Assembly: GCA_002364615.1 (NCBI GenBank)
Contig: DEYP01000018.1
Location: 1 to 64,000, forward strand
From: Arsukibacterium sp. UBA3155
GTDB taxonomy: Bacteria > Pseudomonadota > Gammaproteobacteria > Enterobacterales > Alteromonadaceae
DNA: 64,000 bases
Reading direction: 5' to 3'
The translations under genes and the position numbers were made by a program. Positions within the stretch are counted from its first letter, which is position 1. Every line of letters begins with the position of its first letter. Shown piece by piece: positions 16,852-25,391 of the stretch. Under the pieces are notes generated by a model, which searched no databases, was not told the DNA's origin, and saw only the letters and a program-made list of their open reading frames with translations.

Positions 16852-18629
16852 CCCTTGACGATTTTTTGATGGAAATGCGAGTCGAAATAGCTTCTCAAAT
16901 CAGTGATGGCTCGTCTTTTACCGAACTTATTTTTTGCGAAGTTGTAATGCAACATCTGATGGATGCAGGGATGACCTTTGAGCCTGTAGTTTGCCATTAT
17001 CAAGGGAAGATAGGGAATGCAATTCTCAAATTGAGCGGTTATGCGATGTCTGAGGATGCGGAGCAGTTGGATCTTTTTGTTAGCCTTTATGAGGGGTTTG
17101 AGGTTCTTACACCAATACAAGAACACGACACCAAAACTGCTGCTCAACAATGTATCCGCTTTCTGGAGCTTTGTGCTAACGGGCGCCTTCAAGACAAGCT
17201 AGATCCGACCAGTGACGCACACTCCTTATCCTTAACTATCGGTGAAATTTATAACAGTCTCGAACAAGTACGAATTTTCGTTCTCACAGATGGTGTCGCA
17301 AAATCCAAAAACTTTAAAGCGCGAGAAATCGGTGGAAAAACTGTAAAACTAGAAGTTATGGACATCGAGCGACTTTTCCGCCATCGCTCTGAGGGTAAGC
17401 CACGAGATGAGCTTGTTATAGATTTTAAAGACGTTTCAGGATCCCCGTTGCCTTGTGTATATGTTCCCGGCGACTCAGGAGATTATGATTACGCATTGAC
17501 AGCAATACCAGGCGAGGCCCTAAGATTTCTCTACGAGAAGTTTGGTCCGAGATTGTTGGAAGCCAATGTAAGATCTTTTCTAAGTGTTAGAGCTAAGGGA
17601 GTAAATGCCGGTATTCAAAGTACTCTTCGCACTTCTCCTGAGCGATTCATGGCATTTAACAACGGTATTGTTTTAGTCGCTGATGAGATGAAGCTTGAAC
17701 GGGCCGAAGATGGTTCCCCAGGACTAATTTGGTTACGTGGAATGCAGATTGTAAATGGAGGTCAAACAACAGCCTCTTTATACTTTGCTAAGAAAAAATT
17801 CCCGGATACCGACCTCAGCAAAGTCAGGGTGCCTGCAAAGATTATTGTGATGAAGGAGGCTGATCCGGCAAAAGAGGAGTCTCTAGTTTCTGATATTTCT
17901 CGTTACGCCAACTCTCAGAATTCGGTTCGGCAATCCGATCTCTCTGCAAATAAACCGTTTCATGTTGATGTGGAAAGGCAGTCGATGACAGTTTATTGTC
18001 CTGATGGAGTAGGGCGCTGGTTTTATGAGCGTGCAGCAGGCAGCTACAACACACTTTTGACTCGTGAAGGCACTACACCTGCCAAACTTCGTGCTCTTAA
18101 AGAATCTTTGCCGCCATCCAGAAAAATAACTAAAACTGAATTGGCAAAATATTTAATGGCTTGGGAGATGAAGTCAGATATTGTTAGTCTTGGAACTCAG
18201 AAGTGCTTTGACAAATTCATGAATTATTTGAGTGAAGCGGAAGAGGCTGGTAATCCAATTGTTGTGGATACAGCTTTTTTCAAAACAATGGTAGCTAAAT
18301 GCATTATGTTTAAGATGGTCCATAAAACAACTAGACCACTTGTATCTGCTTTTCTGGCTAATGTTGTGGTTTACACAATAGCTGTAATAGCAAATAACTA
18401 CGGCGATAAATTTGATTTTGAAAAAGTTTGGCTACGTCAATCGGTTTCAGCTGAGTTTCTTGAGCAAGTTCAGATCTGGGCTCGCGAAGTGAATAATCGG
18501 CTCCATGAAACTGCGAAAGGCAAAATGATTTCAGAATGGGCAAAGCGCGCAGAGTGCAAAGAGGCAATGTTCTCTCGGCCTTTTTCGCCTCCAGTAATTG
18601 ATGTTCCTGAGGTTCGAAAGTTAAGTTGA
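16848..18629 (+). CDS. AIPR-family abortive-infection protein
   Basis: 593 aa. The AIPR signatures are clear: FMAFNNGIVLVAD (267-279), GMQIVNGGQTTASLYFA (298-314) and SRYANSQNSVRQSDLSAN (351-368). AIPR proteins were named from a lactococcal plasmid abortive-infection system and are repeatedly linked to MORC-Z1 loci; their biochemical activity is poorly defined. It is the last gene of the coupled operon and converges on vsr, with a shared terminator hairpin past its stop. Confidence 0.9.
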   Translation: MTLDDFLMEMRVEIASQISDGSSFTELIFCEVVMQHLMDAGMTFEPVVCHYQGKIGNAILKLSGYAMSEDAEQLDLFVSLYEGFEVLTPIQEHDTKTAAQQCIRFLELCANGRLQDKLDPTSDAHSLSLTIGEIYNSLEQVRIFVLTDGVAKSKNFKAREIGGKTVKLEVMDIERLFRHRSEGKPRDELVIDFKDVSGSPLPCVYVPGDSGDYDYALTAIPGEALRFLYEKFGPRLLEANVRSFLSVRAKGVNAGIQSTLRTSPERFMAFNNGIVLVADEMKLERAEDGSPGLIWLRGMQIVNGGQTTASLYFAKKKFPDTDLSKVRVPAKIIVMKEADPAKEESLVSDISRYANSQNSVRQSDLSANKPFHVDVERQSMTVYCPDGVGRWFYERAAGSYNTLLTREGTTPAKLRALKESLPPSRKITKTELAKYLMAWEMKSDIVSLGTQKCFDKFMNYLSEAEEAGNPIVVDTAFFKTMVAKCIMFKMVHKTTRPLVSAFLANVVVYTIAVIANNYGDKFDFEKVWLRQSVSAEFLEQVQIWAREVNNRLHETAKGKMISEWAKRAECKEAMFSRPFSPPVIDVPEVRKLS

Positions 18630-18697
18630 GTTTTTATTTCGATGTCAGATTTTGTTTTTATGCTGCATCGGGAAAGTTAGAATTCTGAGAGCTGAAC

Positions 18698-19126
18698 TTA
18701 AGGAATCTCATAATACAATTCGCCAGAAAGTAAAAAGCCAGAAACTAAATCCATTAGTTTCTGGCTTTTTATCTCACACTCCCAAACTACAAGCACCCGC
18801 CAACCCAGTTCCATTAGTTTGTCCTGGGCTTCCAAGTCACGCTGCCGGTTGGTCATAAGCTTAACTTTCCACCATTCAGCTCGTGTTGAAGGCCATTTAA
18901 ATAACAAGCAGTTGTGAAGATGCCAGAAGCATCCATGCACAAATATGACTGTTTTGTATTTCGGCAGAACGATATCTGGCTTTCCCGGCATCTCTTTTAC
19001 ATTGAGGCGGTACCGGAAACCAGCTGCGTGAAGCTGCTTACGTAGCATAAGCTCAGGCCGCGTATTTTTATTACGGATCGCGGCCATATTTTTGCTTCTG
19101 GTTTCTTTATCATGAACATCAACCAA
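18698..19126 (-). CDS. vsr: Vsr very-short-patch mismatch endonuclease
   Basis: 142 aa. It nicks at T:G mismatches made when 5-methylcytosine deaminates. The residues match E. coli Vsr in identity and numbering: D51 (GKPDIVLP), H64, H69 (HGCFWHLHNC) and N93, with the VLVVWEC strand at 111-117. The start appears to be TTG at 19126. It sits 12 nt after the methylase, the normal partner arrangement. Its last 20 or so codons coincide with a strong hairpin terminator (18732-18770), so the tail sequence is partly fixed by that structure. Confidence 0.93.
   Translation of the reverse strand: MVDVHDKETRSKNMAAIRNKNTRPELMLRKQLHAAGFRYRLNVKEMPGKPDIVLPKYKTVIFVHGCFWHLHNCLLFKWPSTRAEWWKVKLMTNRQRDLEAQDKLMELGWRVLVVWECEIKSQKLMDLVSGFLLSGELYYEIP
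18732..18770. terminator. Bidirectional terminator inside the 3' end of vsr
   Basis: AAAAAGCCAGAAACTAA (18732-18748) and its exact reverse complement (18754-18770) form a 17-bp stem around 5 nt, with an A-run on one side and a T-run on the other, so it can work in both directions. It lies between convergent AIPR and vsr but within the vsr reading frame, about 10-24 codons before its stop. Confidence 0.8.
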
Positions 19127-19138
19127 AATGCCCCCGTG

Positions 19139-20710
19139 TCAGCTTGATGACCCTTGCAGGAGTTCATAAACAATAGCAGCAATCTGATTGGCCAGAAATG
19201 GCGGTACTGCATTACCAACCTGATGGTACTGCATGGTTCTGCCACCGCGGAAGAAATAGTTGTCAGGGAAAGTCTGCAATCTTGCAGCCTCCCTTACTGT
19301 CAGGCTGCGGCACTGTGCAGGGTCATAATGAATAAAATAGTGGCCATCTTTAGATATATGGCTGGTTATCGTCGTGGAAGGCCCCTTTTTCGTCTGAACT
19401 CTGAATCTATCTGAAAACTTACCGGACTCCCAGTTTTTGTGAGCGGGTGCCAAGCCCGGTAGATTAAATTCGGTATGTCCCTTTGGAGACCGGCTATGAA
19501 TCTCAGCAAAGGCAGCAGCAAAAGCATAGCGGCCTAAATCATCAATGCGATGGCCTCGTGTTTCGTGGTTTAACCAAAATTTTAAATTTTCATCTTTAAG
19601 CCAGTCGTTTAGTTCAATCAACCCTGTTGACGCTATTTCATTATGTCTTGGAACCCTATTGTTACCATACTCCTTATGTTTACTAAGAGCTGTAAGAGCT
19701 TTACTGAGTACTTGTACGACACCAACCATGCCGGTTTTTTTTGCTTCCTCAGCAACTCGTGATATTTGCTCGGCAACTCTGGTTTGCCAGTTAGCAGCAG
19801 AGTCGGGCTCCTTACTTAGCCGACTTCGTAGCTTAGGTAGTACATCAATCACATCTTCGACATTAAGTTGTTGTTGGGGATGAAGTTTGTCGAGCTTACC
19901 TTGAGTGAACTCCTCTCTTATACCTACGAGTATTACCCGGTGCCTGGCTTGCGGAATGCCATAGCGTTCAGCTTTAATAATAAATGCATTTGCATCTATT
20001 TTTGTTGGGTCGCCATCCGGTTCGAAATACTGGTCTGACACCAATGAGCAAATCTTATAGCGTGGGTTGTCTTTTTCTCCAGGAAATGCGCGGGCCGGTG
20101 TCGCAAGATCCTGTAAAATCTCGTGGAAGATGCGGCCGCCGCCGACCGTGGCAGATAGCATGCCTTTCACATTTTCCATTACAAACATAGCGGGTTTATA
20201 ACGATTAATGATTCGCAGATATTCTTTATAGAGGAAATTACGATGATCAGACTCAGCACTGTAATCAACTTTACCTTTATTCCGCGCTCTGCCAACAAGT
20301 GAATAAGCCTGACACGGTGGTCCACCGATCAGAACCCAAGGGTCTTTGCCAGTATCGCTTCCAAGACGTTGTTGAATTGCGTTATCAAGCGTCTCATTTC
20401 CTTGTTTTGAGCCGAGCTCAATACATAGCGCCTCTTCAGCGGCTTCGTTCCAAATAACCTCGGTTTTGGCAGAATAGGGAGATTCCGCATCACCATTACA
20501 AAATGCATAGTAGTCTGAAAGGCCATCTGGCATTTTTGTTTTTAGCAGTCGATAAAAAGCTCTTAACCGTAATGTTTGGTGGGCTATCGGATCTTTTTCG
20601 GCGGAAACGACTATCCGAAAAGCATGGCCATTTTCTAAAGCAGAAAAACCTTCACCAAGGCCACCAGGCCCGGCAAACAGATCAACTACAGGGATCACAG
20701 GTTTAGTCAT
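19139..20710 (-). CDS. DNA (cytosine-5) methyltransferase
   Basis: 523 aa. C5 methylase motifs: DLFAGPGGLGEGF (I, 10-22), IGGPPCQAYS (IV, catalytic Cys133), FVMENVKGM (VI, 177-184), IPQARHRVILVG (VIII, 252-263) and GNAVPP (X, near 499). It has a long variable region before motif IX (roughly 265-420), presumed to set the target, which cannot be read from sequence. It is transcribed with vsr, towards the MORC-Z1-nuclease-AIPR operon. Likely role: methylate host DNA so that the nuclease complex ignores it. Confidence 0.94.
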   Translation of the reverse strand: MTKPVIPVVDLFAGPGGLGEGFSALENGHAFRIVVSAEKDPIAHQTLRLRAFYRLLKTKMPDGLSDYYAFCNGDAESPYSAKTEVIWNEAAEEALCIELGSKQGNETLDNAIQQRLGSDTGKDPWVLIGGPPCQAYSLVGRARNKGKVDYSAESDHRNFLYKEYLRIINRYKPAMFVMENVKGMLSATVGGGRIFHEILQDLATPARAFPGEKDNPRYKICSLVSDQYFEPDGDPTKIDANAFIIKAERYGIPQARHRVILVGIREEFTQGKLDKLHPQQQLNVEDVIDVLPKLRSRLSKEPDSAANWQTRVAEQISRVAEEAKKTGMVGVVQVLSKALTALSKHKEYGNNRVPRHNEIASTGLIELNDWLKDENLKFWLNHETRGHRIDDLGRYAFAAAFAEIHSRSPKGHTEFNLPGLAPAHKNWESGKFSDRFRVQTKKGPSTTITSHISKDGHYFIHYDPAQCRSLTVREAARLQTFPDNYFFRGGRTMQYHQVGNAVPPFLANQIAAIVYELLQGSSS

Positions 20711-20753
20711 AGAGGTAGTTTAGATTCCAAAATAAAGAGCAGACAAACGTCGT

Positions 20754-20945
20754 TTACTTTTTGATTAATTCGGTTACAGCAGCTTCGGCATCTGCAACGG
20801 CATCGTCTTTTGAGAAGGATAGGCCTGTGTCATATTCAACATCGTCCTTACATATCGACCAGCTATAAGCCGGGTTATAGCGGTCGGCAGAAATTTCCAC
20901 ATAGATGGTATAGCCCTGAAATTCTTCTTCATACGAATCAGACAT
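20754..20945 (-). CDS. Small acidic protein in the methylase operon
   Basis: 63 aa, not recognised. It is acidic and beta-alpha in appearance (GYTIYVEISADRYNPAYSWS, then a helix ending ELIKK). GGAG lies close before the ATG. It sits between the XRE regulator and the methylase on the same strand with gaps of 15 and 43 nt, so it is probably in their operon. Confidence 0.6.
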   Translation of the reverse strand: MSDSYEEEFQGYTIYVEISADRYNPAYSWSICKDDVEYDTGLSFSKDDAVADAEAAVTELIKK

Positions 20946-20960
20946 GTCTACTCCTCAGAT

Positions 20961-21158
20961 TCAAATCTTCTCAAATAAATCTTCGACTCTGCAATTAAAC
21001 AAATCACACAATTTTTCCATGGTTTCAAAGTCCACTCGAACTGCAGTTTCTTTGTATAGCAAAGTAATGGTATTGCGGTTCAGCCCGGTTTCACGGGCAA
21101 CATCTACCACCTTTAACTTGTGCTCACCCATTAGCTTGGCTAAGTGACACTTAATCAA
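20961..21158 (-). CDS. XRE/Cro-type helix-turn-helix regulator
   Basis: 65 aa from a TTG at 21158, which has GAGGTG just upstream and gives the usual MIKCHLAKLMGEHKLKVVDVARETG start; a TTG at 21170 is less likely. The HTH is VVDVARETGLNRNTITLLYKET. Small regulators of this type often control phage and methylase operons. It leads the group regulator, 63-aa protein, methylase, vsr. An imperfect dyad just upstream of its start is a candidate operator, suggesting autoregulation that delays or limits expression. Confidence 0.8.
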   Translation of the reverse strand: MIKCHLAKLMGEHKLKVVDVARETGLNRNTITLLYKETAVRVDFETMEKLCDLFNCRVEDLFEKI

Positions 21159-21175
21159 AACACACCTCAAGTGGC

Positions 21176-21210
21176 TAAATGTAATTTAGAATGACTTTAT
21201 GTCATCTAAA
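21176..21210. promoter_or_regulatory. Candidate operator for the XRE regulator
   Basis: TTTAGAATGAC (21185-21195) and GTCATCTAAA (21201-21210) form an inverted repeat with one extra base. TAAAT-gta-ATTTA (21176-21188) overlaps it. They sit 18-52 nt upstream of the regulator's start, where its promoter must lie. Confidence 0.45.
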
Positions 21211-21287
21211 GTAACTCATTCGTACAGTAAACACCATACTACTCAACTTCCAACTAGTTGTGCTTTTGAATATAAATTAAGTAGAAA

Positions 21288-22502
21288 TTACGAAATTATA
21301 GAACTCAGATATTTCGACAGCTTTACCAAAGCCTCTCTCCGCTCATCCAAATAATCATGCTTATTATAAATCCCTTCAACGCCCTTCAGCTTGTGGTTTA
21401 AGCAGCGCTCGGCCACATGGCCTGACACACCGAGTTGTGCCAGCAGGGTGCGACAGGTACGGCGTAGGTCGTGTACTGAAAAGTGCTTGATGTCACCCAT
21501 TTTGTTGGGTGGCTGTTTCTTCTTGCCGGCTTCGTGACCAAATAGCTTGGTTATGGCGCGGTTAAGAGTGTCTGCGCCCATATAGGGGTTTTTACTGCTA
21601 CGCCGGTTGGGGAATACATAAGGCGAACCTGCTGCCCGCTTATAGAGCTCTTCTAACCAGCTGAGGCATAATTCTGGTAGTGGTATAGTAAGACCCACGC
21701 CAGATTTACTTCGGGCCTTCGGTAACTCCCATATTCCGGCTTCTAAATCAAACTCCTGCCAACTTGCCTCTGTTAACTCACCTTTGCGCACGCCCAGTGT
21801 TACCAGCAGCGCACAGGCCAGGTAATTCTCTCTGGCAAAACTATCCCTATTTTCCCGAAATACTTTAAATACCTGGGTAAGCTCTTCCAACGTTAGCGCT
21901 CGATCTTTGCTTAGCTCTACGCCACCGGCATCACTAACGTTAAAGGCACTGGCTGGGTTAGCACCCACCACATCTAACTTTATGCCGTGGTTAAACAGTT
22001 GTTTTAAATAGAGCAGGGCGTCATTGGCGGTAGTAGGGCGGCCTGACTCAGTGATGCTTTCGATGATGTACTGAATATCCCTGGCGACCACCTTATTTGG
22101 CGCTGCGGCGCCAATATGCGGCGCAATATCTTTGCGGTAAACCCGTTCGGGGATGTTGTGGTGTTTTAACCGTTTAACATTACCTTTATGCCAGTCGACA
22201 AATAAGTCGTCTACCGTTTGCATTTTGTGCTGCTTGGCGCGCTGTTTTAAAAACAGTGGATCAACCTTTTCCACCACCAATTGTTTTTTCTGCATCACTG
22301 CTTCGGCACGTGCTTCAGTAAGTGAGAGATTGGCACATTTGGCCAACGTCATTTCCCGGCGTTTGCCATTAATGCTGTAACGAAGAAACCAAAAGGGCAG
22401 GCCTGATTTTGGTACGGCCAGATATAAGCCACCACCATCAGCATACTTACCTGGAATTCCCTTTATTAGGGACTCTACTTTCTTTACGGTTAAACTGCCC
22501 AT
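21288..22502 (-). CDS. int: P4-type tyrosine integrase of the genomic island
   Basis: 404 aa. The N-terminal DUF4102-like arm-binding domain (about 1-90, ADGGGLYLAVPKSG), a core-binding domain and a catalytic domain are present. Catalytic residues: R239 (LGVRKGEL), K264-K266 region, H344-x-x-R347 (HDLRRT), H370 (LNHKLKG) and Y379 (IYNKHDY). It lies 198 nt from the 3' end of yicC, pointing away from it. Integrases of SXT-mobilised genomic islands target the 3' end of yicC, so this enzyme probably inserted the island there. Confidence 0.93.
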   Translation of the reverse strand: MGSLTVKKVESLIKGIPGKYADGGGLYLAVPKSGLPFWFLRYSINGKRREMTLAKCANLSLTEARAEAVMQKKQLVVEKVDPLFLKQRAKQHKMQTVDDLFVDWHKGNVKRLKHHNIPERVYRKDIAPHIGAAAPNKVVARDIQYIIESITESGRPTTANDALLYLKQLFNHGIKLDVVGANPASAFNVSDAGGVELSKDRALTLEELTQVFKVFRENRDSFARENYLACALLVTLGVRKGELTEASWQEFDLEAGIWELPKARSKSGVGLTIPLPELCLSWLEELYKRAAGSPYVFPNRRSSKNPYMGADTLNRAITKLFGHEAGKKKQPPNKMGDIKHFSVHDLRRTCRTLLAQLGVSGHVAERCLNHKLKGVEGIYNKHDYLDERREALVKLSKYLSSIIS

Positions 22503-22573
22503 AATCCCTCTCAGATCAGCATGTTAGCCAAAGATGATTTTACTCACCACTAGGCATCTGAGATATTCTAACA

Positions 22574-22702
22574 TACCCACCACTTTACCCACCAGTTATA
22601 CTTGGCTTTCGGTGGGTGAAGGTGGATGCTGGTAGACTATGGTTTTCCTTAAGTTATTGGATTTAATTATCTAAAATATCAGTATGAACTTCGGTGGATG
22701 CT
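22574..22702. repeat. Direct and inverted GGTGG/CCACC repeats at the integrase-yicC junction
   Basis: TACCCACCACTT and TACCCACCAGTT are in tandem at 22574-22597. GGTGGGTGAA and GGTGGATGCT are in tandem at 22611-22630 on the opposite sense. GGTGGATGCT recurs at 22693-22702, touching the yicC stop. Such clusters are typical of integrase or excisionase arm sites in an att region. The crossover core cannot be fixed without the other island end. Confidence 0.5.
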
Positions 22703-23561
22703 ATTCAATATTTTGGATCTGCTCTCTCATCTGCTCAATTAACACTTTAAGCTCTACCGCGGCATTGGTGATTTCGGTACTGATAGCTTTGGAGGATAGT
22801 GTATTCGCTTCGCGGTTAAATTCCTGCATCATAAAATCGAGGCGCCGGCCGCAGGCGCCGCCTTTTTTCAGGGTGTGGCGGGTTTCTTTGATGTGGGCAT
22901 CTAAGCGGTCGAGCTCTTCTGCAACGTCAGATTTTGATGCTAAAAACGCCATTTCCTGCTCTAAACGACCTTGTTCAATGTCAGCCTTAATGTCATTTAA
23001 GCGGTTTAAAATACGATCGCGTTGCCATTGCATGGCTTGTGGCAGATGAGTGCGCACAAATGCCACTTGCTCGCCAATAGCGGTTAAACGTTGCTGGATC
23101 ATTTGCTCAATGGCATCGCCCTCACGGCCACGGCCGGCCAGGAAATCCTGCAGCGCTGCATCAAAACCAGCCAGTAGTTCGCCCTGCATAGCGTCTAAAT
23201 CTTCTGTTGGGGTTTCCATTACACCCGGCCAGCGCAGAATATCAGCAATATTGAGCTGCGCATTCGGTGCTTTTTGCAGTAATTTTTCAGCTTTTTGCAG
23301 CAGTTGGCTAGCAAATTCTTCATTTAAAGTTAGTTCGCCGGCAGCCTGATTCGCATGATAACGCAGATTCACTTCAATTTTGCCGCGCTGCAGGCTGTTA
23401 CGCAGTTTGTCGCGCAGCAGGCTTTCTAAGCCGCGAAACTGCTCAGGTAACCGGAAATAACTTTCCAGATAGCGCTGGTTTACCGAGCGGATTTCCCACT
23501 GGGCAGTGCCCCAGCTGGCTTTGGTTTCGTGGCGGGCGAAGGCGGTCATGCTGTGGATCAT
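22701..23561 (-). CDS. yicC: YicC family protein (endoribonuclease-like)
   Basis: 286 aa. The start is set at the ATG encoding MIHSMTAFARHE, as in E. coli; the frame extends upstream to 23726 but that part crosses repeat A copy 2 and is not YicC-like. The C-terminus LIEQMREQIQNIE is the conserved family end, so the gene appears intact even though an island lies against it. YicC proteins are reported as endoribonucleases that affect small-RNA turnover. The 3' end is a known integration site. rph and pyrE are divergent from it. Confidence 0.93.
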   Translation of the reverse strand: MIHSMTAFARHETKASWGTAQWEIRSVNQRYLESYFRLPEQFRGLESLLRDKLRNSLQRGKIEVNLRYHANQAAGELTLNEEFASQLLQKAEKLLQKAPNAQLNIADILRWPGVMETPTEDLDAMQGELLAGFDAALQDFLAGRGREGDAIEQMIQQRLTAIGEQVAFVRTHLPQAMQWQRDRILNRLNDIKADIEQGRLEQEMAFLASKSDVAEELDRLDAHIKETRHTLKKGGACGRRLDFMMQEFNREANTLSSKAISTEITNAAVELKVLIEQMREQIQNIE

Positions 23562-23666
23562 GCTGAAATTCCAATACGTCAAAATTGTGTTGAGTATACC
23601 TGACTTTAGCCGATTTTGGCGAATTGCTCGCCCTGAGCGCTTATACCCCCTATACGCGTCGCCTTT

Positions 23667-23761
23667 CAAAATGCACGGGTGTTGTCTGCGCCAGTTCCCC
23701 CAATCACTTAGGAATAATAAGCTCATGGTGATTCACGGTCTGGCCGCCTACGTGCATTTAG
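23667..23761. repeat. Hairpin repeat family A, copy 2
   Basis: It has the same ordered blocks as 7881-8003 (GGGTGTTG, CTGCGCCAG, CCCCAATC, GCTCATGG, GATTCA, GCCGCCTAC). The arms here are AAATGCACG (23669-23677) and CGTGCATTT (23751-23759). They differ from copy 1 but remain complementary. The right arm reaches into the rph promoter. Confidence 0.7.
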
Positions 23762-23773
23762 AAATTCATAGCG

Positions 23774-23779
23774 TATAAT
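23774..23779 (+). promoter_or_regulatory. rph -10 box
   Basis: A consensus TATAAT lies 32 nt before the rph ATG. The -35 position (about 23751-23756) is weak and falls in the right arm of repeat A copy 2. Confidence 0.6.
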
Positions 23780-23810
23780 GGCGGCTATCGTTAATTTCAG
23801 GAGTGCAGCT

Positions 23811-24524
23811 ATGCGTCCAAGTGGCAGAACCGCCAGTCAGATCCGTCCCCTTACTTTTACCCGTCAATTTACCGCTCATGCTGAAGGCTCTGTGCTGGTG
23901 GAGTTTGGTAATACCAAGGTAATTTGTACCGCCAGTGTGGTGGAAGGCGTACCACGCTTTATGAAAGGCCAGGGTAAAGGCTGGGTTACTGCTGAGTACG
24001 GTATGTTGCCACGGGCAACCCACACCCGCAATGACCGCGAAGCGGCGCGCGGCAAGCAGGGTGGCCGTACCATGGAAATTCAGCGCTTAATTGGCCGGGC
24101 ACTGCGCACAGCTGTCGATTTAAAACTGCTGGGTGAAAACACCATTACTATCGACTGTGATGTCATTCAGGCTGATGGCGGTACCCGCACGGCGTCGATT
24201 ACCGGTGCCTGTGTGGCGCTGGTCGATGCGCTGAATTTTATGCGTGCCAAAGGCACTATTAAAACCAACCCGTTAAAGTATATGGTAGCAGCGGTTTCAG
24301 TAGGCGTTTATAAGGGTACCCCGGTAGCCGATTTAGATTACGCCGAAGACTCAAACGCTGAAACCGATATGAATATCGTGATGACTGAAACCGGTAAAAT
24401 TATTGAAGTGCAGGGCACAGCAGAGACTGAGCCTTTCAGTTTTGATGAAATGCAGCAGATGATGGACCTGGGCCGCCATGCTATCCGGGAAATTATTGAA
24501 GAGCAAAAGCGGGTACTGGCGTAA
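23811..24524 (+). CDS. rph: Ribonuclease PH
   Basis: 237 aa from the ATG encoding [14 protein letters not shown], with CAGGAG upstream; an earlier ATG at 23778 overlaps the -10 box. The phosphorolytic 3'-exoribonuclease trims tRNA precursors. The fold is full length, with the ETDMNIVMT and [12 protein letters not shown] stretches typical of RNase PH. pyrE follows 18 nt later, as in E. coli, implying co-transcription. Confidence 0.96.
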   Translation: MRPSGRTASQIRPLTFTRQFTAHAEGSVLVEFGNTKVICTASVVEGVPRFMKGQGKGWVTAEYGMLPRATHTRNDREAARGKQGGRTMEIQRLIGRALRTAVDLKLLGENTITIDCDVIQADGGTRTASITGACVALVDALNFMRAKGTIKTNPLKYMVAAVSVGVYKGTPVADLDYAEDSNAETDMNIVMTETGKIIEVQGTAETEPFSFDEMQQMMDLGRHAIREIIEEQKRVLA

Positions 24525-24542
24525 GCAGGAGGCAAAAACACC

Positions 24543-25190
24543 ATGAAGCAGTTTCAACGGGATTTTATTGAATTTGCCCTGGCACGTCAGGTATTAAAGT
24601 TTGGCCAGTTCACCCTGAAGTCAGGCCGAACCAGCCCGTATTTCTTTAACGCCGGTTTATTTAATACCGGTAGTGATTTAGCAAAACTGGGCCGGTTTTA
24701 TGCGGCAGCGCTGCAGGATGCGGCGATTGAATTCGACGTGTTGTTTGGCCCGGCTTATAAAGGCATACCTATTGCGACGACTACGGCAGTGGCGTTAGCA
24801 GATCACCATAACCGTGACGTTCCATACTGCTTTAACCGCAAAGAAGCCAAGGCCCATGGCGAAGGCGGCAATTTAGTTGGCTCGCCACTAATGGGCCGTA
24901 TTATGCTGGTAGATGATGTGATTACCGCAGGTACTGCTATTCGCGAATCTATGCAGCTGATTCAGGCGCAGGGTGCTGAACTTAGCGGCGTGCTGGTGGC
25001 ACTCGACCGGCAGGAGCGCGGTCAGGGTGAATTATCGGCCATTCAGGAAGTGGAGCGCGATTTTAACACTAAGGTTGTGGCTATTATCAGCCTGCCGGAT
25101 CTCATCAGCTATTTAGCGGATAAGCCAGAAATGGCTGAGCATCTGGAGGCGGTAAAAGCTTATCGGGCGCAGTATGGTGTGAAGATATAA
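24543..25190 (+). CDS. pyrE: Orotate phosphoribosyltransferase
   Basis: 215 aa. It transfers the phosphoribosyl group from PRPP to orotate in UMP synthesis. The PRPP-binding loop is [17 protein letters not shown] (121-137), and the N-terminal [14 protein letters not shown] and FGPAYKGI are family signatures. It lies downstream of rph with an AGGAGG-like site before the ATG. No rph-pyrE attenuator was recognised in the 18-nt gap. Confidence 0.97.
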   Translation: MKQFQRDFIEFALARQVLKFGQFTLKSGRTSPYFFNAGLFNTGSDLAKLGRFYAAALQDAAIEFDVLFGPAYKGIPIATTTAVALADHHNRDVPYCFNRKEAKAHGEGGNLVGSPLMGRIMLVDDVITAGTAIRESMQLIQAQGAELSGVLVALDRQERGQGELSAIQEVERDFNTKVVAIISLPDLISYLADKPEMAEHLEAVKAYRAQYGVKI

Positions 25191-25216
25191 GTCACTGTAA
25201 ATAGGAACGCAGGGCA

Positions 25217-25312
25217 TCAGGTAACGCTTACTCCACCGGCTTCAAGGATCACATCCCTGTGCCCCTTCAGCCTGCGCGGCATCCATGCCGCGGTTCCATA
25301 AGCATTACCTGA
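25217..25312. repeat. Hairpin repeat family B, copy 1
   Basis: Arms TCAGGTAACGCTTA (25217-25230) and TAAGCATTACCTGA (25299-25312) pair at 13 of 14 positions. Between them is a core of about 57 nt (25237-25293) that matches 26119-26175 at roughly 50 positions, with GCGGCATCC and CACATCCCTGTG blocks. It lies between convergent pyrE and slmA. Confidence 0.7.
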
Positions 25313-25348
25313 CAGCTTGCTCTACAGCAGCACTTCGCCACTTTTTCT

Positions 25349-25371
25349 GACCTGACGCTTTATGTCAGGTC
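25349..25371. terminator. Hairpin between convergent pyrE and slmA
   Basis: GACCTGAC and GTCAGGTC form a perfect 8-bp stem around GCTTTAT. No downstream T-run is obvious on either strand, so terminator function is uncertain. Confidence 0.4.
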
Positions 25372-25391
25372 GACAACCAAAAGTACCATTC

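Noticed and set aside
1-22700. CRISPR array or tRNA gene as the island landmark
   Set aside because: No regularly spaced repeats and no tRNA-like cloverleaf or CCA-ending sequence were found; yicC is the likely insertion target.
22684-23349. Plus-strand open frames across yicC
   Set aside because: They are antisense shadows of yicC with unusual composition (Ser/Arg/Cys-rich) and no ribosome sites.
23562-23726. N-terminal extension of the yicC reading frame
   Set aside because: The added 55 residues are not YicC-like and cross repeat family A copy 2; the ATG at 23561 matches the family start.
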